Origin: Campylobacter concisus | GTDB taxonomy: Bacteria > Campylobacterota > Campylobacteria > Campylobacterales > Campylobacteraceae | Length of the DNA stretch: 64,000 nt | Direction of reading: 5' to 3' | Assembly: GCF_003049735.1 (NCBI RefSeq) | Contig: NZ_PIRM01000003.1 | Span: 1-64,000, forward strand | In this document: positions 1 through 9,660 of the stretch, piece by piece | Layout: each line of letters opens with the position of its first letter | Numbering within the stretch: position 1 is the first letter of the stretch | Notes under the pieces: model-generated | The model's database searches: none | Told to the model about the DNA's origin: nothing | Seen by the model: the letters and a program-made list of their open reading frames with translations, nothing else | Translations under genes and position numbers: made by a program

Positions 1-74
1 GCGGTAGTTCAGTTGGTTAGAATGCCGCCCTGTCACGGCGGAGGTCGCGGGTTCGAGCCCCGTCCGCTGCGCCA
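1..74 (+). tRNA. tRNA-Asp (GUC), 5' end cut by window edge
   Basis: The D-arm, an anticodon arm with GUC in the loop, the T-arm (GTTCGAG) and a 3' CCA encoded at 72-74 are all visible. The 3' acceptor strand CCGCTGC needs a 5' partner of seven bases, and only its last four (GCGG) lie in the window, so about three bases are missing upstream of position 1. The arms match the usual bacterial tRNA-Asp layout. Confidence 0.93.
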
Positions 75-195
75 TCTATTAAACCTTAGGTTAAGGTTGT
101 GTCTCATAGAGCACCCATTATTGAGTGTCAAATTAAATTTTAAGATTATAAGTTCTAAGATAACACTTTAAGATTTATTATTACTATTTAATCTT

Positions 196-271
196 GCCTC
201 GTTAGCTCAGTTGGTAGAGCATATCACTCTTAATGATGGGGTCGTAGGTTCGAGGCCTACACGGGGCACCA
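196..271 (+). tRNA. tRNA-Lys (CUU)
   Basis: A full cloverleaf folds. The acceptor GCCTCGT pairs with ACGGGGC (one G-U pair), the D-arm is lysine-type (GTTAGCTCAGTTGG), the anticodon stem TATCA/TGATG closes the loop CTCTTAA, and CCA is encoded at 269-271. Bases 34-36 are CUU, which reads the lysine codon AAG. A C34 lysine tRNA is unusual in an AT-rich genome, where UUU normally serves both codons. Confidence 0.9.
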
Positions 272-279
272 TCCATTTT

Positions 280-354
280 GGCCCATTCGTCTAGCGGTTA
301 GGACACCAGCCTCTCACGTTGGTAACACGAGTTCGAGTCTCGTATGGGTCACCA
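280..354 (+). tRNA. tRNA-Glu (CUC)
   Basis: The acceptor GGCCCAT pairs with ATGGGTC, the D-arm is glutamate-type (TCGTCTAGCGGTTAGGAC), the anticodon stem CCAGC/GTTGG closes the loop CTCTCAC, and CCA is encoded at 352-354. The anticodon CUC reads GAG. It lies 8 bp after tRNA-Lys and is probably co-transcribed with it. Like its neighbour it is the C34 isoacceptor. Confidence 0.9.
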
Positions 355-937
355 TTTTCCTAATTCTCATTACTTTTCAATTTATTAAACACAATATTTT
401 ATTCTAGAAAAATTTCTTAAAAATATATACTTATTTGCTTAGCAAATTGCTACTAAAAACGTAAAAACCATTTTTTATAATGTTGTTTAATTAGTGTGTA
501 GTAAGTGATAAATTTTAGAAGCTAATTTACAATAAGCTAAAAATTTCTATAAATACAATAAAACACATCATATAAATATAATTACAAGCGTTACAAGTTA
601 TTTTTTGCTTTGATCTATTGGGTAAAACTCATTAAGTATTTTTAATTTTTAAGCTTATAAATCGTAAAACAGCCTACATTTAGTATTGTTGATTTAATAA
701 AATGGCCAATTCTCTTTATTTATGAGAAAGATGCTTAAAATTTAAACATACCAGCCATGCTCAATACATTAAGGCTTACGATAAATATAGTTCTTTTTAT
801 AATATAAAGAGTATTTGGCGGCAATGTAAAAATATTAAAGACTCAATTATAAAGAAAGCTCAATTTAAATAGCAAAAATAAAGCCTACTAATTTTAAGCT
901 CAAATATAAAACTAGCAAACAAGCTATCTTTTTGTAT
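355..937. other. AT-rich intergenic region, no gene seen
   Basis: This 583-bp stretch between tRNA-Glu and the end of pflA has frequent stops in all frames and no ORF with a ribosome binding site. I found no repeat, tRNA or clear terminator. The minus strand just past the pflA stop has only a weak 4-bp stem followed by a short T stretch near 908-930. Confidence 0.6.
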
Positions 938-3313
938 TTAGTTTTTGCCTATCATATCAAGCTTAGCTTTGCAAGCATCTTTATACGGGCTTACAAAATT
1001 TGAGTCAGAGCACTCATTTAAATAAGTCCTAGCTAACTTAAACTGCTTTTGTCTTATATAAATTTCACTTATCAAATTTAAAGCGTGTAAGCGGTCTTCT
1101 GGTCCAAGTTTCATATTTAGTATAAATTTCGCCTCATCAAGTGCCTCACTTAGGTTATCTGTCTTTAGTGAAGCTTCTGAGTAGTTAAAATTTATCTTTG
1201 GCGAAAATGTATTTATTTTGGCTTTTGTTTGTAGCTCAAGAGCTTTTTTAGCATACGTTGTAGCTATGGCGTAGTCATTACTTTTCATCGCATAGTCACT
1301 TATGGCTGTATATGCTTCGATAATCTTGAAGTCTTGGCCTCTTAGCTGCTCAATAGCGCTAATGGTTGAGATCGCCTCCGTAAAGCGTTTTAATGCAAGC
1401 AATGAGTAAAACCTATCAAAAAGAGATAGTGTTGGATCTGAGTATTCAACTGATGAGCCAAGTGAAAGCGCATCATTTGCAGCAATGATCGCATGCTCGT
1501 AGTCTTTATTTTTATATAAAATTTTGCTCAAATTTACCAGCCATTCGACCCTATCTTCTAAATTTTCATCTTTTGCATGAGCTTTCGCGAGCTCAAGTGC
1601 ATCGTTGTAGCGGGCCGTTCTGTAATAGCAGTTAAAGAGCTTAAATTGCGGCAATGAGATTTTATTTATATCGTAGTTTTCAAGTAAATTTATAACAGCC
1701 GTGCAATCATCTTTTATAAAATACTCTTTTGTAAGCTCTAACGCAGCTTCATTTATCAGCTCCATTGCCTTACTTAAATTTCCATCTTTTGCCATGGTTT
1801 TGTAAGATAGTGCATCGGAGAATTTACGCTCTTTAATATCCAGCTCAAGCTCGCTTATTAGAGCCTTTTGACTAATATTTGTCCCAGCATATTTTTCAAT
1901 CAACTCTTTATATCTAGCATGAAGTGCAGTAGCATTTTTATCCTTTTCTTCAAAAAATAACCCATCTTTTGCTTTAGTCACCTCATCGATATAATCACCA
2001 TATTTAAACTCTGTCTCATATCTATTTAAGTATTCGTATGCTTTTTTCTCATCTTTTGTTTTGGCTAGATTTAGTGCTAAATTTTTTAAAGCAACTTCAT
2101 AAAAATCTTTCGTTCTATCGCTATTATTTATCAAGATTTCATAAATTTTAGCAGCCACATCAGGCATATCTTTACTTGCAAATGTAGTTGCAAGATTCAT
2201 CGACTTTGTTGGGTTATTCATAAAAAATTTTTCATTCGCATTTGCGATTTTTAGTATAAATTTCTTTGCTTCATCAAATTTTTCTTTATCGATATTTGCA
2301 TCAGCTAGGCTTAGTGCTGCTCTACTTGCAAGGTCGATGTCGTTTGTAGAGTAAAGCACTTTTTCATAGTCTTTTAGCGCCTCTTTTTGTCTGCCTATTT
2401 TGTAGAGATAATCAGCATAATCAAGCGTTGCAAGTTTCGTAAATTTTGAGTTTGCGTGCTCTTCGTTTAAGATATCAAGCATATATTTTGCATCACTTGC
2501 GATGCTATCTTTTAGGTAGGCTCTAGCGATTAGATATAGCACCTCTGGATAGTTCTCATCAGATGGGAATTTTCTAATCCAAGCCCTACCTTCACTTACG
2601 ATATCTTTTGGCTCGATCTCTTCAAACTCGTTTTTTGTCTCAAAAATTTTATCAAGAGCCCTTAGACGAAATAGCAAAAATTCACTTGAAAAAAGGCTAT
2701 TTGGATGCCTTTTTATCGCTGTTTGAGTATCTTTTACTACATTTTCATAAGCGCCTTTTTCATAAGCTCTTTTTATACTTATGTAAATATCAATGTCATT
2801 ACTATCAAGCCCAGCAATAGGAGCTTTATTAAGATCAAGCGCTCCGATACTAGGATTTAGCATATCTTTAAAATCAGGTTTAAAATTTAGCCCAGACTTT
2901 CTCTTGCTATTTTCACTGAGCGAAGTATCTATGATTATGCTAAAGTGTTTTGAAATGGTTGTTTTTGGGCTATCTTGTACGTTTTGGCTACTATAAAGCT
3001 CAGTTTTTATATTTAGCAGTTTTGACGGTGCTTTTGGCATTATGACGATAAAAAGCTTGCCATCTTGCTTTTTATATTTTATATCCATTAATGGCAGTGT
3101 CGTATCTTCAATTTTTGGCAAAATTTCATCATCAAGCATGCAGACATAGCGTTTGGTATCGTAAGCTAAAATTTGCTCCACGCATTCAAATTCTTGCTCA
3201 TCGCTTAGCTGAAGGACACTATAAGGTTTATCACCATTTGCGCCGCTATTTAGGCTAAGATTAAAAGCGGTTAGATAAAGCGGAAAAAATAAAATAATTA
3301 AGAGCTTTTTCAT
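938..3313 (-). CDS. pflA: PflA-like periplasmic flagellar motor protein (TPR repeats)
   Basis: A protein of about 791 residues that starts MKKLLIILFF, a Sec signal peptide, and continues as mostly helical sequence with tetratricopeptide-like repeats. In C. jejuni, PflA (about 788 residues, encoded directly downstream of nuoN) is a periplasmic motor component needed for rotation: cells without it have paralysed flagella. Length, signal peptide, repeats and position all agree. An upstream in-frame ATG at 3367 would place the start inside nuoN and ahead of the signal peptide, so I chose 3313, which leaves a 22-bp gap to nuoN. No strong ribosome binding site precedes it. It may depend on read-through from the nuo operon. 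Confidence 0.85.
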   Translation of the reverse strand: MKKLLIILFFPLYLTAFNLSLNSGANGDKPYSVLQLSDEQEFECVEQILAYDTKRYVCMLDDEILPKIEDTTLPLMDIKYKKQDGKLFIVIMPKAPSKLLNIKTELYSSQNVQDSPKTTISKHFSIIIDTSLSENSKRKSGLNFKPDFKDMLNPSIGALDLNKAPIAGLDSNDIDIYISIKRAYEKGAYENVVKDTQTAIKRHPNSLFSSEFLLFRLRALDKIFETKNEFEEIEPKDIVSEGRAWIRKFPSDENYPEVLYLIARAYLKDSIASDAKYMLDILNEEHANSKFTKLATLDYADYLYKIGRQKEALKDYEKVLYSTNDIDLASRAALSLADANIDKEKFDEAKKFILKIANANEKFFMNNPTKSMNLATTFASKDMPDVAAKIYEILINNSDRTKDFYEVALKNLALNLAKTKDEKKAYEYLNRYETEFKYGDYIDEVTKAKDGLFFEEKDKNATALHARYKELIEKYAGTNISQKALISELELDIKERKFSDALSYKTMAKDGNLSKAMELINEAALELTKEYFIKDDCTAVINLLENYDINKISLPQFKLFNCYYRTARYNDALELAKAHAKDENLEDRVEWLVNLSKILYKNKDYEHAIIAANDALSLGSSVEYSDPTLSLFDRFYSLLALKRFTEAISTISAIEQLRGQDFKIIEAYTAISDYAMKSNDYAIATTYAKKALELQTKAKINTFSPKINFNYSEASLKTDNLSEALDEAKFILNMKLGPEDRLHALNLISEIYIRQKQFKLARTYLNECSDSNFVSPYKDACKAKLDMIGKN

Positions 3314-3335
3314 GCCGCAATTATAGTTAAATTTT

Positions 3336-4826
3336 CTAAAATCCTGAAGCAAAGACAAAATGCTCAATAAATTCTAAAATCGCTCCAGAAAATAAAAAGG
3401 AAAATGCTGTTCCAGCTACTGCAATGCCAACAATTACTTTTAGCGCCATCGAGATATTTGTGGTGTAGAGATTTTTATCTTTTACGATCGGCTCTTTTAA
3501 AAACATAAAGACGATGAGCTTTAGGTAGTAATAAATTGCAATCGCAGAGTTTATCATGATTATAACGCTAAGTACGATATAGCCAGACTTGATAAGTGAT
3601 GAAATAAGTATCATTTTGCCCCAAAATACGCTAAAAGGCGGAATGCCAGCAAGAGCGATCATAAAAATTCCCATTATCACAGCGTAGCTTGGTAAAATTT
3701 TTATAAGCCCTGAAAATTTCTCAAATGGGTGCTTAAAACGCTTATCCCAGCAGACGACGTCGTCACATCTTGCCACCCAAAGCATAGAAAATGCGCCCAA
3801 ATTTGCAAACAAAAACATGATCCAGTAAAAAAACAAGGCGACATTTGCCTCGTGAGAATTTACCACAAGCGTGCAAAGAACGACACCAGCGTGAGCTATG
3901 GAGCTAAAAGCAAGCATTCTTTTTACATCTTTTTGCACTAGCGCCATGATATTTGCAAGGCTCATCGTAAGCACGGCGATGATGTAGAGCATATCTTTTA
4001 TCCACAAAATTTGTGAGCCTTCAAGCATCGCAAAAATTCTTAACGCAACGATAAAAGCTGCTACCTTTGGCACGATCGACATATAGCCAGCTAGCGGGGC
4101 ATTTGAGCCCTCATAAACGTCTGGTATCCATGTGTGAAATGGTATGAGCGAGAGTTTAAAACCAATGGCAGAGGCGATGAAAACGCAGCCTAATAAAATG
4201 ATCAAATTTTGATTTAGGCTAAGATCTTTTATTATAACGCCGATACGAGCGATGTCTATTGAGTTTGTGGCTAGATAAAACATCGCTATTGCCATTGCAA
4301 AAAAGCCAGCCGAGAGCGAGCCCATCGCAAAGTATTTAATGGCAGCTTCTACGCTTTTTGCCTTGTTGTGAAGAGCTATTAGCGTGTAGAGACAAAGTGA
4401 GCTGATCTCAAGGCCTAAAAAGATGATGAGTAGGTTGTTTGAGCTCACCATAAATAAAAATCCAGCTATCATAAACAAAAATAGAGCGTAATACTCATAA
4501 ATTTTGTACTCAAAATACTCTTTTGTGCTAAGTGCGAGCGGGATAAAAAGTGCTGAGGCGATTAAGATAATGACTTGAGAAATAACCGAAACGCCATCGA
4601 CTAAAAGCATATCCCAAAAGCTAAGGCTAAGACCGTTAAAATCAAGTATTAGGCCCAAATTTACGAATATTGCGATGATACAAAATACGCAGTAGAAATT
4701 TCTCGAAAGGTCTTTTTTTATAGTGCCAACGATTAAGATAAAAAGCGCAAAGATTATCATACTAAGCATCGGAGCAACTGAAGATAAAGAAATTTCTTTT
4801 AGATCCAAAAAAGCTATTTCGTTCAT
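3336..4826 (-). CDS. nuoN: NADH-quinone oxidoreductase subunit N
   Basis: A 496-residue integral membrane protein with about 14 hydrophobic segments, of the antiporter-like family shared by NuoL, NuoM and NuoN. These subunits form the proton-pumping arm of complex I in the inner membrane. The conserved region around residues 220-240 (FKLSLIPFHTWIPDVYEG) carries the family lysine and the PFHTWxPD motif, and a second lysine lies in VQKDVKRMLAFSSIAH. Its start overlaps the nuoM stop by 4 bases, so translation is probably coupled. It is the last nuo gene, with pflA following. Confidence 0.97.
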   Translation of the reverse strand: MNEIAFLDLKEISLSSVAPMLSMIIFALFILIVGTIKKDLSRNFYCVFCIIAIFVNLGLILDFNGLSLSFWDMLLVDGVSVISQVIILIASALFIPLALSTKEYFEYKIYEYYALFLFMIAGFLFMVSSNNLLIIFLGLEISSLCLYTLIALHNKAKSVEAAIKYFAMGSLSAGFFAMAIAMFYLATNSIDIARIGVIIKDLSLNQNLIILLGCVFIASAIGFKLSLIPFHTWIPDVYEGSNAPLAGYMSIVPKVAAFIVALRIFAMLEGSQILWIKDMLYIIAVLTMSLANIMALVQKDVKRMLAFSSIAHAGVVLCTLVVNSHEANVALFFYWIMFLFANLGAFSMLWVARCDDVVCWDKRFKHPFEKFSGLIKILPSYAVIMGIFMIALAGIPPFSVFWGKMILISSLIKSGYIVLSVIIMINSAIAIYYYLKLIVFMFLKEPIVKDKNLYTTNISMALKVIVGIAVAGTAFSFLFSGAILEFIEHFVFASGF

Positions 4827-6334
4827 AGTTTGCTCCCGCCATTTAAAGATAAAATTTTATCCTTTGTGTCGCTATTTACGGCTCTAGTTTGCATTTTGCT
4901 TATGATATTTTGCACGCTTGGCTCAAGCGGCTTTAGTATCAAATTTGGTGCGATACCAAGGGTGATGATGAGTAAGCAAAGTGGCACAAGAGCGGCTAAC
5001 TCTTTAAAATTTAGATCTTTTAGGCTTAAATTTTTCTCCTTGCACTCACCAAAAAACACCCTTTTATAAAGCACTAGCATATAAATAGCGCCCACAATGA
5101 TACTAAAGCCACCAAGTAGCGCAAAGAGTTTATTTAGCTTAAAGATGCCAAGAAGGCTCAAAAACTCGCCTACAAAGCCGATCGTTAGCGGCAGGCCGAT
5201 ACTTGCAAGCGTTGCTATAAAAAATATAAGCGCATACTTTGGCATCACCTTGGCAAGGCCGCCAAATTCGCAAATTTCTTTTGTGTGAGCTCTCTCATAT
5301 ATGACGCCAACTAGTAAAAATAGCGCGCCGCTTACGATAGCGTGGCTTATCATCAAAAATATTGAGCCACCAAGGCCTATTAAATTTAGTGAAAAGATGC
5401 CTATCATGATAACGCCCATGTGTGAAATGGAGCTATAAGCGATCACTTGTTTCATGTCGCTTTGTGCGTAGGCAACGAGAGCTGCGTAGATGATCATTAT
5501 GATAGCTATGACGCAGACAAAGCCGCTTAAAAGCAGGCTCGCATCTGGAAAAAGTGGAAGTGAAAATCTCACAAAGCCGTAAGTGCCCATCTTTAAAAGC
5601 ACGCTAGCAAGCAACACCGAGCCGATAGTCGGAGCCTGTCCGTGCGCGTAAGGTAGCCACGTGTGAAATGGAAATAGCGGAGTTTTCACACCAAAGGCGA
5701 AGAAAAACGCTAAAAATAGCCAAATTTGAGCGCTTTGCCCGATACCAAGCTTGTACCAGTCAAGCAAGCTAAAGCTAAAGGCACCACTTTTTTGGTAGTA
5801 CAAATAGCCAATAAAGATGATCGCTACTAGCATAAAGACAGAGCCTAAAAATGTATAGATGAAAAATTTAATCGCAGCGTAAATTCTATTTTTACTGCCA
5901 AATGCGCCGATGATATAAAGTAGCGGTATGAGGCTAAGCTCCCAAAAGCTATAAAACAAGATCATATCAAGCGCGCTAAAGACGCCCATCATCGTGCTCT
6001 CTAAAAATAGCACGCTAATAATTAGATGTTTTAAATTTCCATCATCGCTAAGTGCGGCGATAGAGATGAAGCTCATAAATGCACTAAGTACGATAAGTGC
6101 TAGCGAAATGGTGTCGATGCCGACAAAATAGCTGATATTTAGGCTTGGTATGAGCGAGACTTGATGCGTTAAAACAAAGTCATAACCATGAAAATCGATA
6201 TTTATGCAGATAAAAATGGCTAGCAAAAGCTCGATCAGCGCGATGCTTGCTCCATAAAATTTTATGCTTTTATTTTCTATCAAAAAGCCAAGTATTGCGC
6301 TTATTGCTGGGAAAAATATGATGACACTTAGCAT
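4823..6334 (-). CDS. nuoM: NADH-quinone oxidoreductase subunit M
   Basis: A 503-residue polytopic membrane protein of the complex I antiporter-like family. The motif PLFPFHTWLPYAHGQAPT identifies NuoM, which has AHxxAPT where NuoL has AMEGPTPVSA. SDMKQVIAYSSISHMG carries the second conserved lysine. It forms one of the proton channels of the membrane arm. Its start shares one base with the nuoL stop (TAATG) and its end overlaps nuoN by 4 bases, as expected for a tightly packed operon. Confidence 0.97.
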   Translation of the reverse strand: MLSVIIFFPAISAILGFLIENKSIKFYGASIALIELLLAIFICINIDFHGYDFVLTHQVSLIPSLNISYFVGIDTISLALIVLSAFMSFISIAALSDDGNLKHLIISVLFLESTMMGVFSALDMILFYSFWELSLIPLLYIIGAFGSKNRIYAAIKFFIYTFLGSVFMLVAIIFIGYLYYQKSGAFSFSLLDWYKLGIGQSAQIWLFLAFFFAFGVKTPLFPFHTWLPYAHGQAPTIGSVLLASVLLKMGTYGFVRFSLPLFPDASLLLSGFVCVIAIIMIIYAALVAYAQSDMKQVIAYSSISHMGVIMIGIFSLNLIGLGGSIFLMISHAIVSGALFLLVGVIYERAHTKEICEFGGLAKVMPKYALIFFIATLASIGLPLTIGFVGEFLSLLGIFKLNKLFALLGGFSIIVGAIYMLVLYKRVFFGECKEKNLSLKDLNFKELAALVPLCLLIITLGIAPNLILKPLEPSVQNIISKMQTRAVNSDTKDKILSLNGGSKL

Positions 6335-8172
6335 TATTTGGCTCCGTTTAATAAAAATATAAAGCTTAAAAGCAAGGCAAATCCTGCGACCATAAATCTA
6401 AGCATGATGCTTAAGTCGCCACTTTGCATTTTGTTTGCTAAAAATGCAAATTTATTTAATGCTATTGCGACTAGATCGACACTACGATCGATTATCATCT
6501 CATCAATCTTTTTACAAATTTGTGAAATTAACGTATAGCCATTTATGAAAAATTTCTCATAAAATTTTGGGATAAAGTAGGCATTTTGTAAAATTTTATA
6601 AATTCTGCTCTCACAAATGCTCTCTTTAAAAATTTCTCTTTTATAGGCAAATACTGCAAAGCCAGTACTTGCTAGCACTAGGCTAAGTGTTAAAACGAGC
6701 AAGAAAATTTCACTACCGTGAGATAAATTTAGTGGAAAATCTTTTAAACTTTTTTCTAAAAACTCACTAAAGTTGCTCCAAAAAAAGCCACTTATGACTG
6801 AGAGAATTCCAAGTACGCCCATGCCAGCTAGCATATAGTTTTTAGCTTCATGCACGTGTTTCTCGCTCTTTGGCTTTGTAAAAAAGACGAGCATAACGAG
6901 CCTAAAGCTATAAAATGCTGTAAGCACAGCACCAAAGAGCAAAATAATCCATAAAAATTTATTTTCACTAAAAGCAACCTCTAAAATTTTATCCTTTGAA
7001 AAAAAACCAGCAAATGGGTAAAATCCAGCCAGCGCGCAGCTTGCGATGATAGAAAGTAGTGCAGTTGGCTTCATAAATTTATAAAGTCTGCCCATTTTTT
7101 TGATATTTAGCTCGTCATTCATCGCGTGCATAACGTTTCCAGCGCACAAAAATAGCAGCGACTTGAAAAATGCGTGCGTGACAAGGTGAAAAAGTGCGAT
7201 CTTGTAAGCGCCTAGGCCAGCCGCTACAAACATATAGCCAAGCTGCGAAAGCGTCGAGTAAGCGACTATCTTTTTAAGATCGTTATGCACTAGTGCGATG
7301 CTAGCGGCAAATATCGCTACAAATGCGCCAAGGAAGGCGATAAAGTGCGATACTTCAGGCACATTTGCAAAGATGAAATTTGCGCGTATGACTAGATAGA
7401 CGCCAGCTGTTACCATGGTCGCAGCGTGGATGAGTGCAGAAACCGGCGTTGGTCCCTCCATGGCGTTTGCAAGCCAAGTGTGAAATGGGAACTGCGCGCT
7501 TTTACCCATGGCGCCTATGAAAAGAAGTGTGGCAATGATGCCTAAATTTAGCCCAGAAAGGTCGCTTCTAGCGCTAAAAACCTCGCTAAATTTAAGCGAG
7601 CCAAAGCTATAAAATATATAAAAAATGCCAACAAGCATGGCAAGATCAGCCACCCTGTTCATCACGAAAGCCTCGTTTGCAGCGACGTTTGCGCTAGGCC
7701 TTTTATACCAAAAGCCAATGAGTAGCCAAGAGCAAAGCCCAACGCCCTCCCAGCCGATAAATAGCCCTATGAAGTTATCGCTTGATACAAGGACGTTCAT
7801 GCAAAAGACAAAGAGCCCAAGGTAGCTAAAAAAGCGGTTAAAGCTCGCGTCATCTCTCATGTAGCCAATGGAATAGATATGCACGATGCTAGCCACCACG
7901 CCCACGGTGCTAAGCATCACGAGGCTGATCGCATCAAGGTAGAAGCTAAAGCTAAGATCAAGCGAGCCTAAGCTTATAAACTCTTTTAGGGTTAAATTTA
8001 GTGGCTCATCTACGCTAAGACTGGCCGTTAGCATGAGTGAAGCTGTGGCGCTAACGATCATGAGAAGCGAGCAGAAAAGACCGATAAATAAATTCTTACT
8101 ACTATGCGAAAAGATACCAGCTATAATGAAGCTAAGAAGCGGGAAAAATAGTGAAATGCAAAATAAAGTCAT
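6334..8172 (-). CDS. nuoL: NADH-quinone oxidoreductase subunit L
   Basis: A 612-residue polytopic protein and the distal proton-pumping subunit of complex I. Family signatures are FIGWEGVGLCSWLLIGFW, SAQFPFHTWLANAMEGPTPVSALIHAATMV and the lysine-bearing NDLKKIVAYSTLSQLGYM. The C-terminal part (about residues 480-612) has the hydrophilic linker and final helix that form the lateral helix of NuoL. It starts 3 bp after the nuoK stop. Confidence 0.97.
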   Translation of the reverse strand: MTLFCISLFFPLLSFIIAGIFSHSSKNLFIGLFCSLLMIVSATASLMLTASLSVDEPLNLTLKEFISLGSLDLSFSFYLDAISLVMLSTVGVVASIVHIYSIGYMRDDASFNRFFSYLGLFVFCMNVLVSSDNFIGLFIGWEGVGLCSWLLIGFWYKRPSANVAANEAFVMNRVADLAMLVGIFYIFYSFGSLKFSEVFSARSDLSGLNLGIIATLLFIGAMGKSAQFPFHTWLANAMEGPTPVSALIHAATMVTAGVYLVIRANFIFANVPEVSHFIAFLGAFVAIFAASIALVHNDLKKIVAYSTLSQLGYMFVAAGLGAYKIALFHLVTHAFFKSLLFLCAGNVMHAMNDELNIKKMGRLYKFMKPTALLSIIASCALAGFYPFAGFFSKDKILEVAFSENKFLWIILLFGAVLTAFYSFRLVMLVFFTKPKSEKHVHEAKNYMLAGMGVLGILSVISGFFWSNFSEFLEKSLKDFPLNLSHGSEIFLLVLTLSLVLASTGFAVFAYKREIFKESICESRIYKILQNAYFIPKFYEKFFINGYTLISQICKKIDEMIIDRSVDLVAIALNKFAFLANKMQSGDLSIMLRFMVAGFALLLSFIFLLNGAK

Positions 8173-8175
8173 CTC

Positions 8176-8478
8176 TTAGCCTTTCATATTTGTCATCGAC
8201 TCTAAACTGATGCTGCCAGTCTTTTTATACCAAAGTACGAGTAGCCCTAGTCCCACGGCGACCTCGCTAGCTGCGATGGCTACTATAAAAAATGCGATGA
8301 TCTGCCCAGTTAGGTCAAAGTAGTATTTTGAGATGGCAGCGAGTGCTATGTTTGCTGAGTTTAGTAAAATTTCACTTGAGAAAAATAGCATTATCAAATT
8401 TCTTCTTCTCATTATGCCAACTAGCCCTATGACAAAGACCAGACTTGCTAGGATGAGATAGTGAATAAGGCCTATCAT
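8176..8478 (-). CDS. nuoK: NADH-quinone oxidoreductase subunit K
   Basis: A 100-residue protein of three transmembrane helices, the usual size for NuoK. The conserved membrane glutamates are present in SSEILLNSANIA and AASEVAVGLGLL. It belongs to the E-channel part of the complex I membrane domain. The first four bases overlap the nuoJ stop (ATGA), and nuoL follows after 3 bp. Confidence 0.96.
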   Translation of the reverse strand: MIGLIHYLILASLVFVIGLVGIMRRRNLIMLFFSSEILLNSANIALAAISKYYFDLTGQIIAFFIVAIAASEVAVGLGLLVLWYKKTGSISLESMTNMKG

Positions 8479-9011
8479 AGCATCTCCTCAAATTTGCTTT
8501 GCGCGTCTAGGTCTTTATGTATCAAGATGATGCCAGCAACCATTGCCACAAGAAGCATTACGGCACACATCTCAAAAGCGATCAAATATCTACTAAAAAG
8601 TAAAATTCCAATAGCCTCGATATTGCCAAGCTCGCTAGCAATGGGACTTAATCCATCAAATTTTGCACCATAAATAGGAGCTAAAAATATAAATATCAAA
8701 AGAAGTGCTATGAAACTACTTAAAAGATAGATAGTGATCTTTGCTTTTTTGCTACTTTTTGGCTCACACTCTTTACTGCTATCAAAAAACATCATCGCAA
8801 ATGCGTATAAAACGACCACCGCGCCTGTATAGACGACGATTTGCACCACGCCTAAAAACTCAGCCCCAAGTAAGAAAAATATAGCCGAGATAAAGACCAT
8901 GCCAGCAGCTAGCGCAGAGACTGCATTTAGTGCGTTTTTACAAAATACGCTAAAAGAAAAACTAACTAAAACCAAGGCGCTAAAAAGATAAAATGCAAAG
9001 CTCTCATACAT
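8475..9011 (-). CDS. nuoJ: NADH-quinone oxidoreductase subunit J
   Basis: A 178-residue protein with five predicted membrane helices. The segment EFLGVVQIVVYTGAVVVLYAFAMMFF is the NuoJ signature. It packs beside NuoK and NuoA at the quinone end of the membrane arm. The start has an upstream AAGG-type ribosome binding site and lies 23 bp past the nuoI stop, one of the few real gaps in the operon. Confidence 0.96.
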   Translation of the reverse strand: MYESFAFYLFSALVLVSFSFSVFCKNALNAVSALAAGMVFISAIFFLLGAEFLGVVQIVVYTGAVVVLYAFAMMFFDSSKECEPKSSKKAKITIYLLSSFIALLLIFIFLAPIYGAKFDGLSPIASELGNIEAIGILLFSRYLIAFEMCAVMLLVAMVAGIILIHKDLDAQSKFEEML

Positions 9012-9034
9012 CTTTTGCCCTTTTAAAATTTATA

Positions 9035-9652
9035 CTACTCATCACTTTTTGTCTCATTTTCATTTTCGTTTATAAATGCATTTGACGTCTTTTTGATTAA
9101 GCTATCAGCATTTTTAGGAAGTGCGCCATAGCCTTCAAACTCACTTTGATCTTTTAAAAATTTATCCTTTGTCAAAAATTCATCTTTTGTGCCAAATATA
9201 ATCCTGCTCTCACTTGCGACTTCGTACTCTTGCCCGCAGACTATCGCAAGCTCAGGGCAAACATCAGCGCAAAATCCACAATACACGCATCTACTTAAAT
9301 TTATCGAGTAGCTTGCGACCTTTTTGCGGCCATCTTCGCCAAGTGAAGTTTTCATCGAAATGCAGTTGCTAACGCAAATTTTCTCACATAGCCCGCATCC
9401 AATGCAACGTTCATTTTCACTTTCAACAAATTTTAAAAGCTTATGAATGCCCCTATATCTAGCGTTTAGCTGCATCTTTTGCATAGGATATTTTAAAGTA
9501 TGCGACTTGCTAAAGAGCATCTGCTTTATCGTGACTTTTAGTCCGATCAAAAGATCAGGCTTAAATGTGGCAGCGATGAAGTGCTTAAATTTATCAAACG
9601 CGCTCTTTGGCTTTAACTTTTCATCTATTAAAATATATTTTTTCTCACTCAT
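9035..9652 (-). CDS. nuoI: NADH-quinone oxidoreductase subunit I, two [4Fe-4S] clusters
   Basis: A 205-residue ferredoxin-like subunit. Two cluster motifs are visible, CIGCGLCEKICVSNC and CVYCGFCADVCPELA, which carry clusters N6a and N6b and pass electrons from NuoG towards NuoB. I chose the ATG at 9652 (protein starting MSEKKYIL) because it has AAGG about 9 bases upstream. An in-frame start at 9730 would add 26 residues that lie inside nuoH and do not look like NuoI. The C-terminal 35 residues are charged and less conserved. Confidence 0.95.
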   Translation of the reverse strand: MSEKKYILIDEKLKPKSAFDKFKHFIAATFKPDLLIGLKVTIKQMLFSKSHTLKYPMQKMQLNARYRGIHKLLKFVESENERCIGCGLCEKICVSNCISMKTSLGEDGRKKVASYSINLSRCVYCGFCADVCPELAIVCGQEYEVASESRIIFGTKDEFLTKDKFLKDQSEFEGYGALPKNADSLIKKTSNAFINENENETKSDE

Positions 9653-9660
9653 TTTTCGCC

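Noticed and set aside
75..195. A fourth, decayed tRNA between tRNA-Asp and tRNA-Lys
   Set aside because: No cloverleaf, T-arm or CCA can be found in the 121-bp gap.
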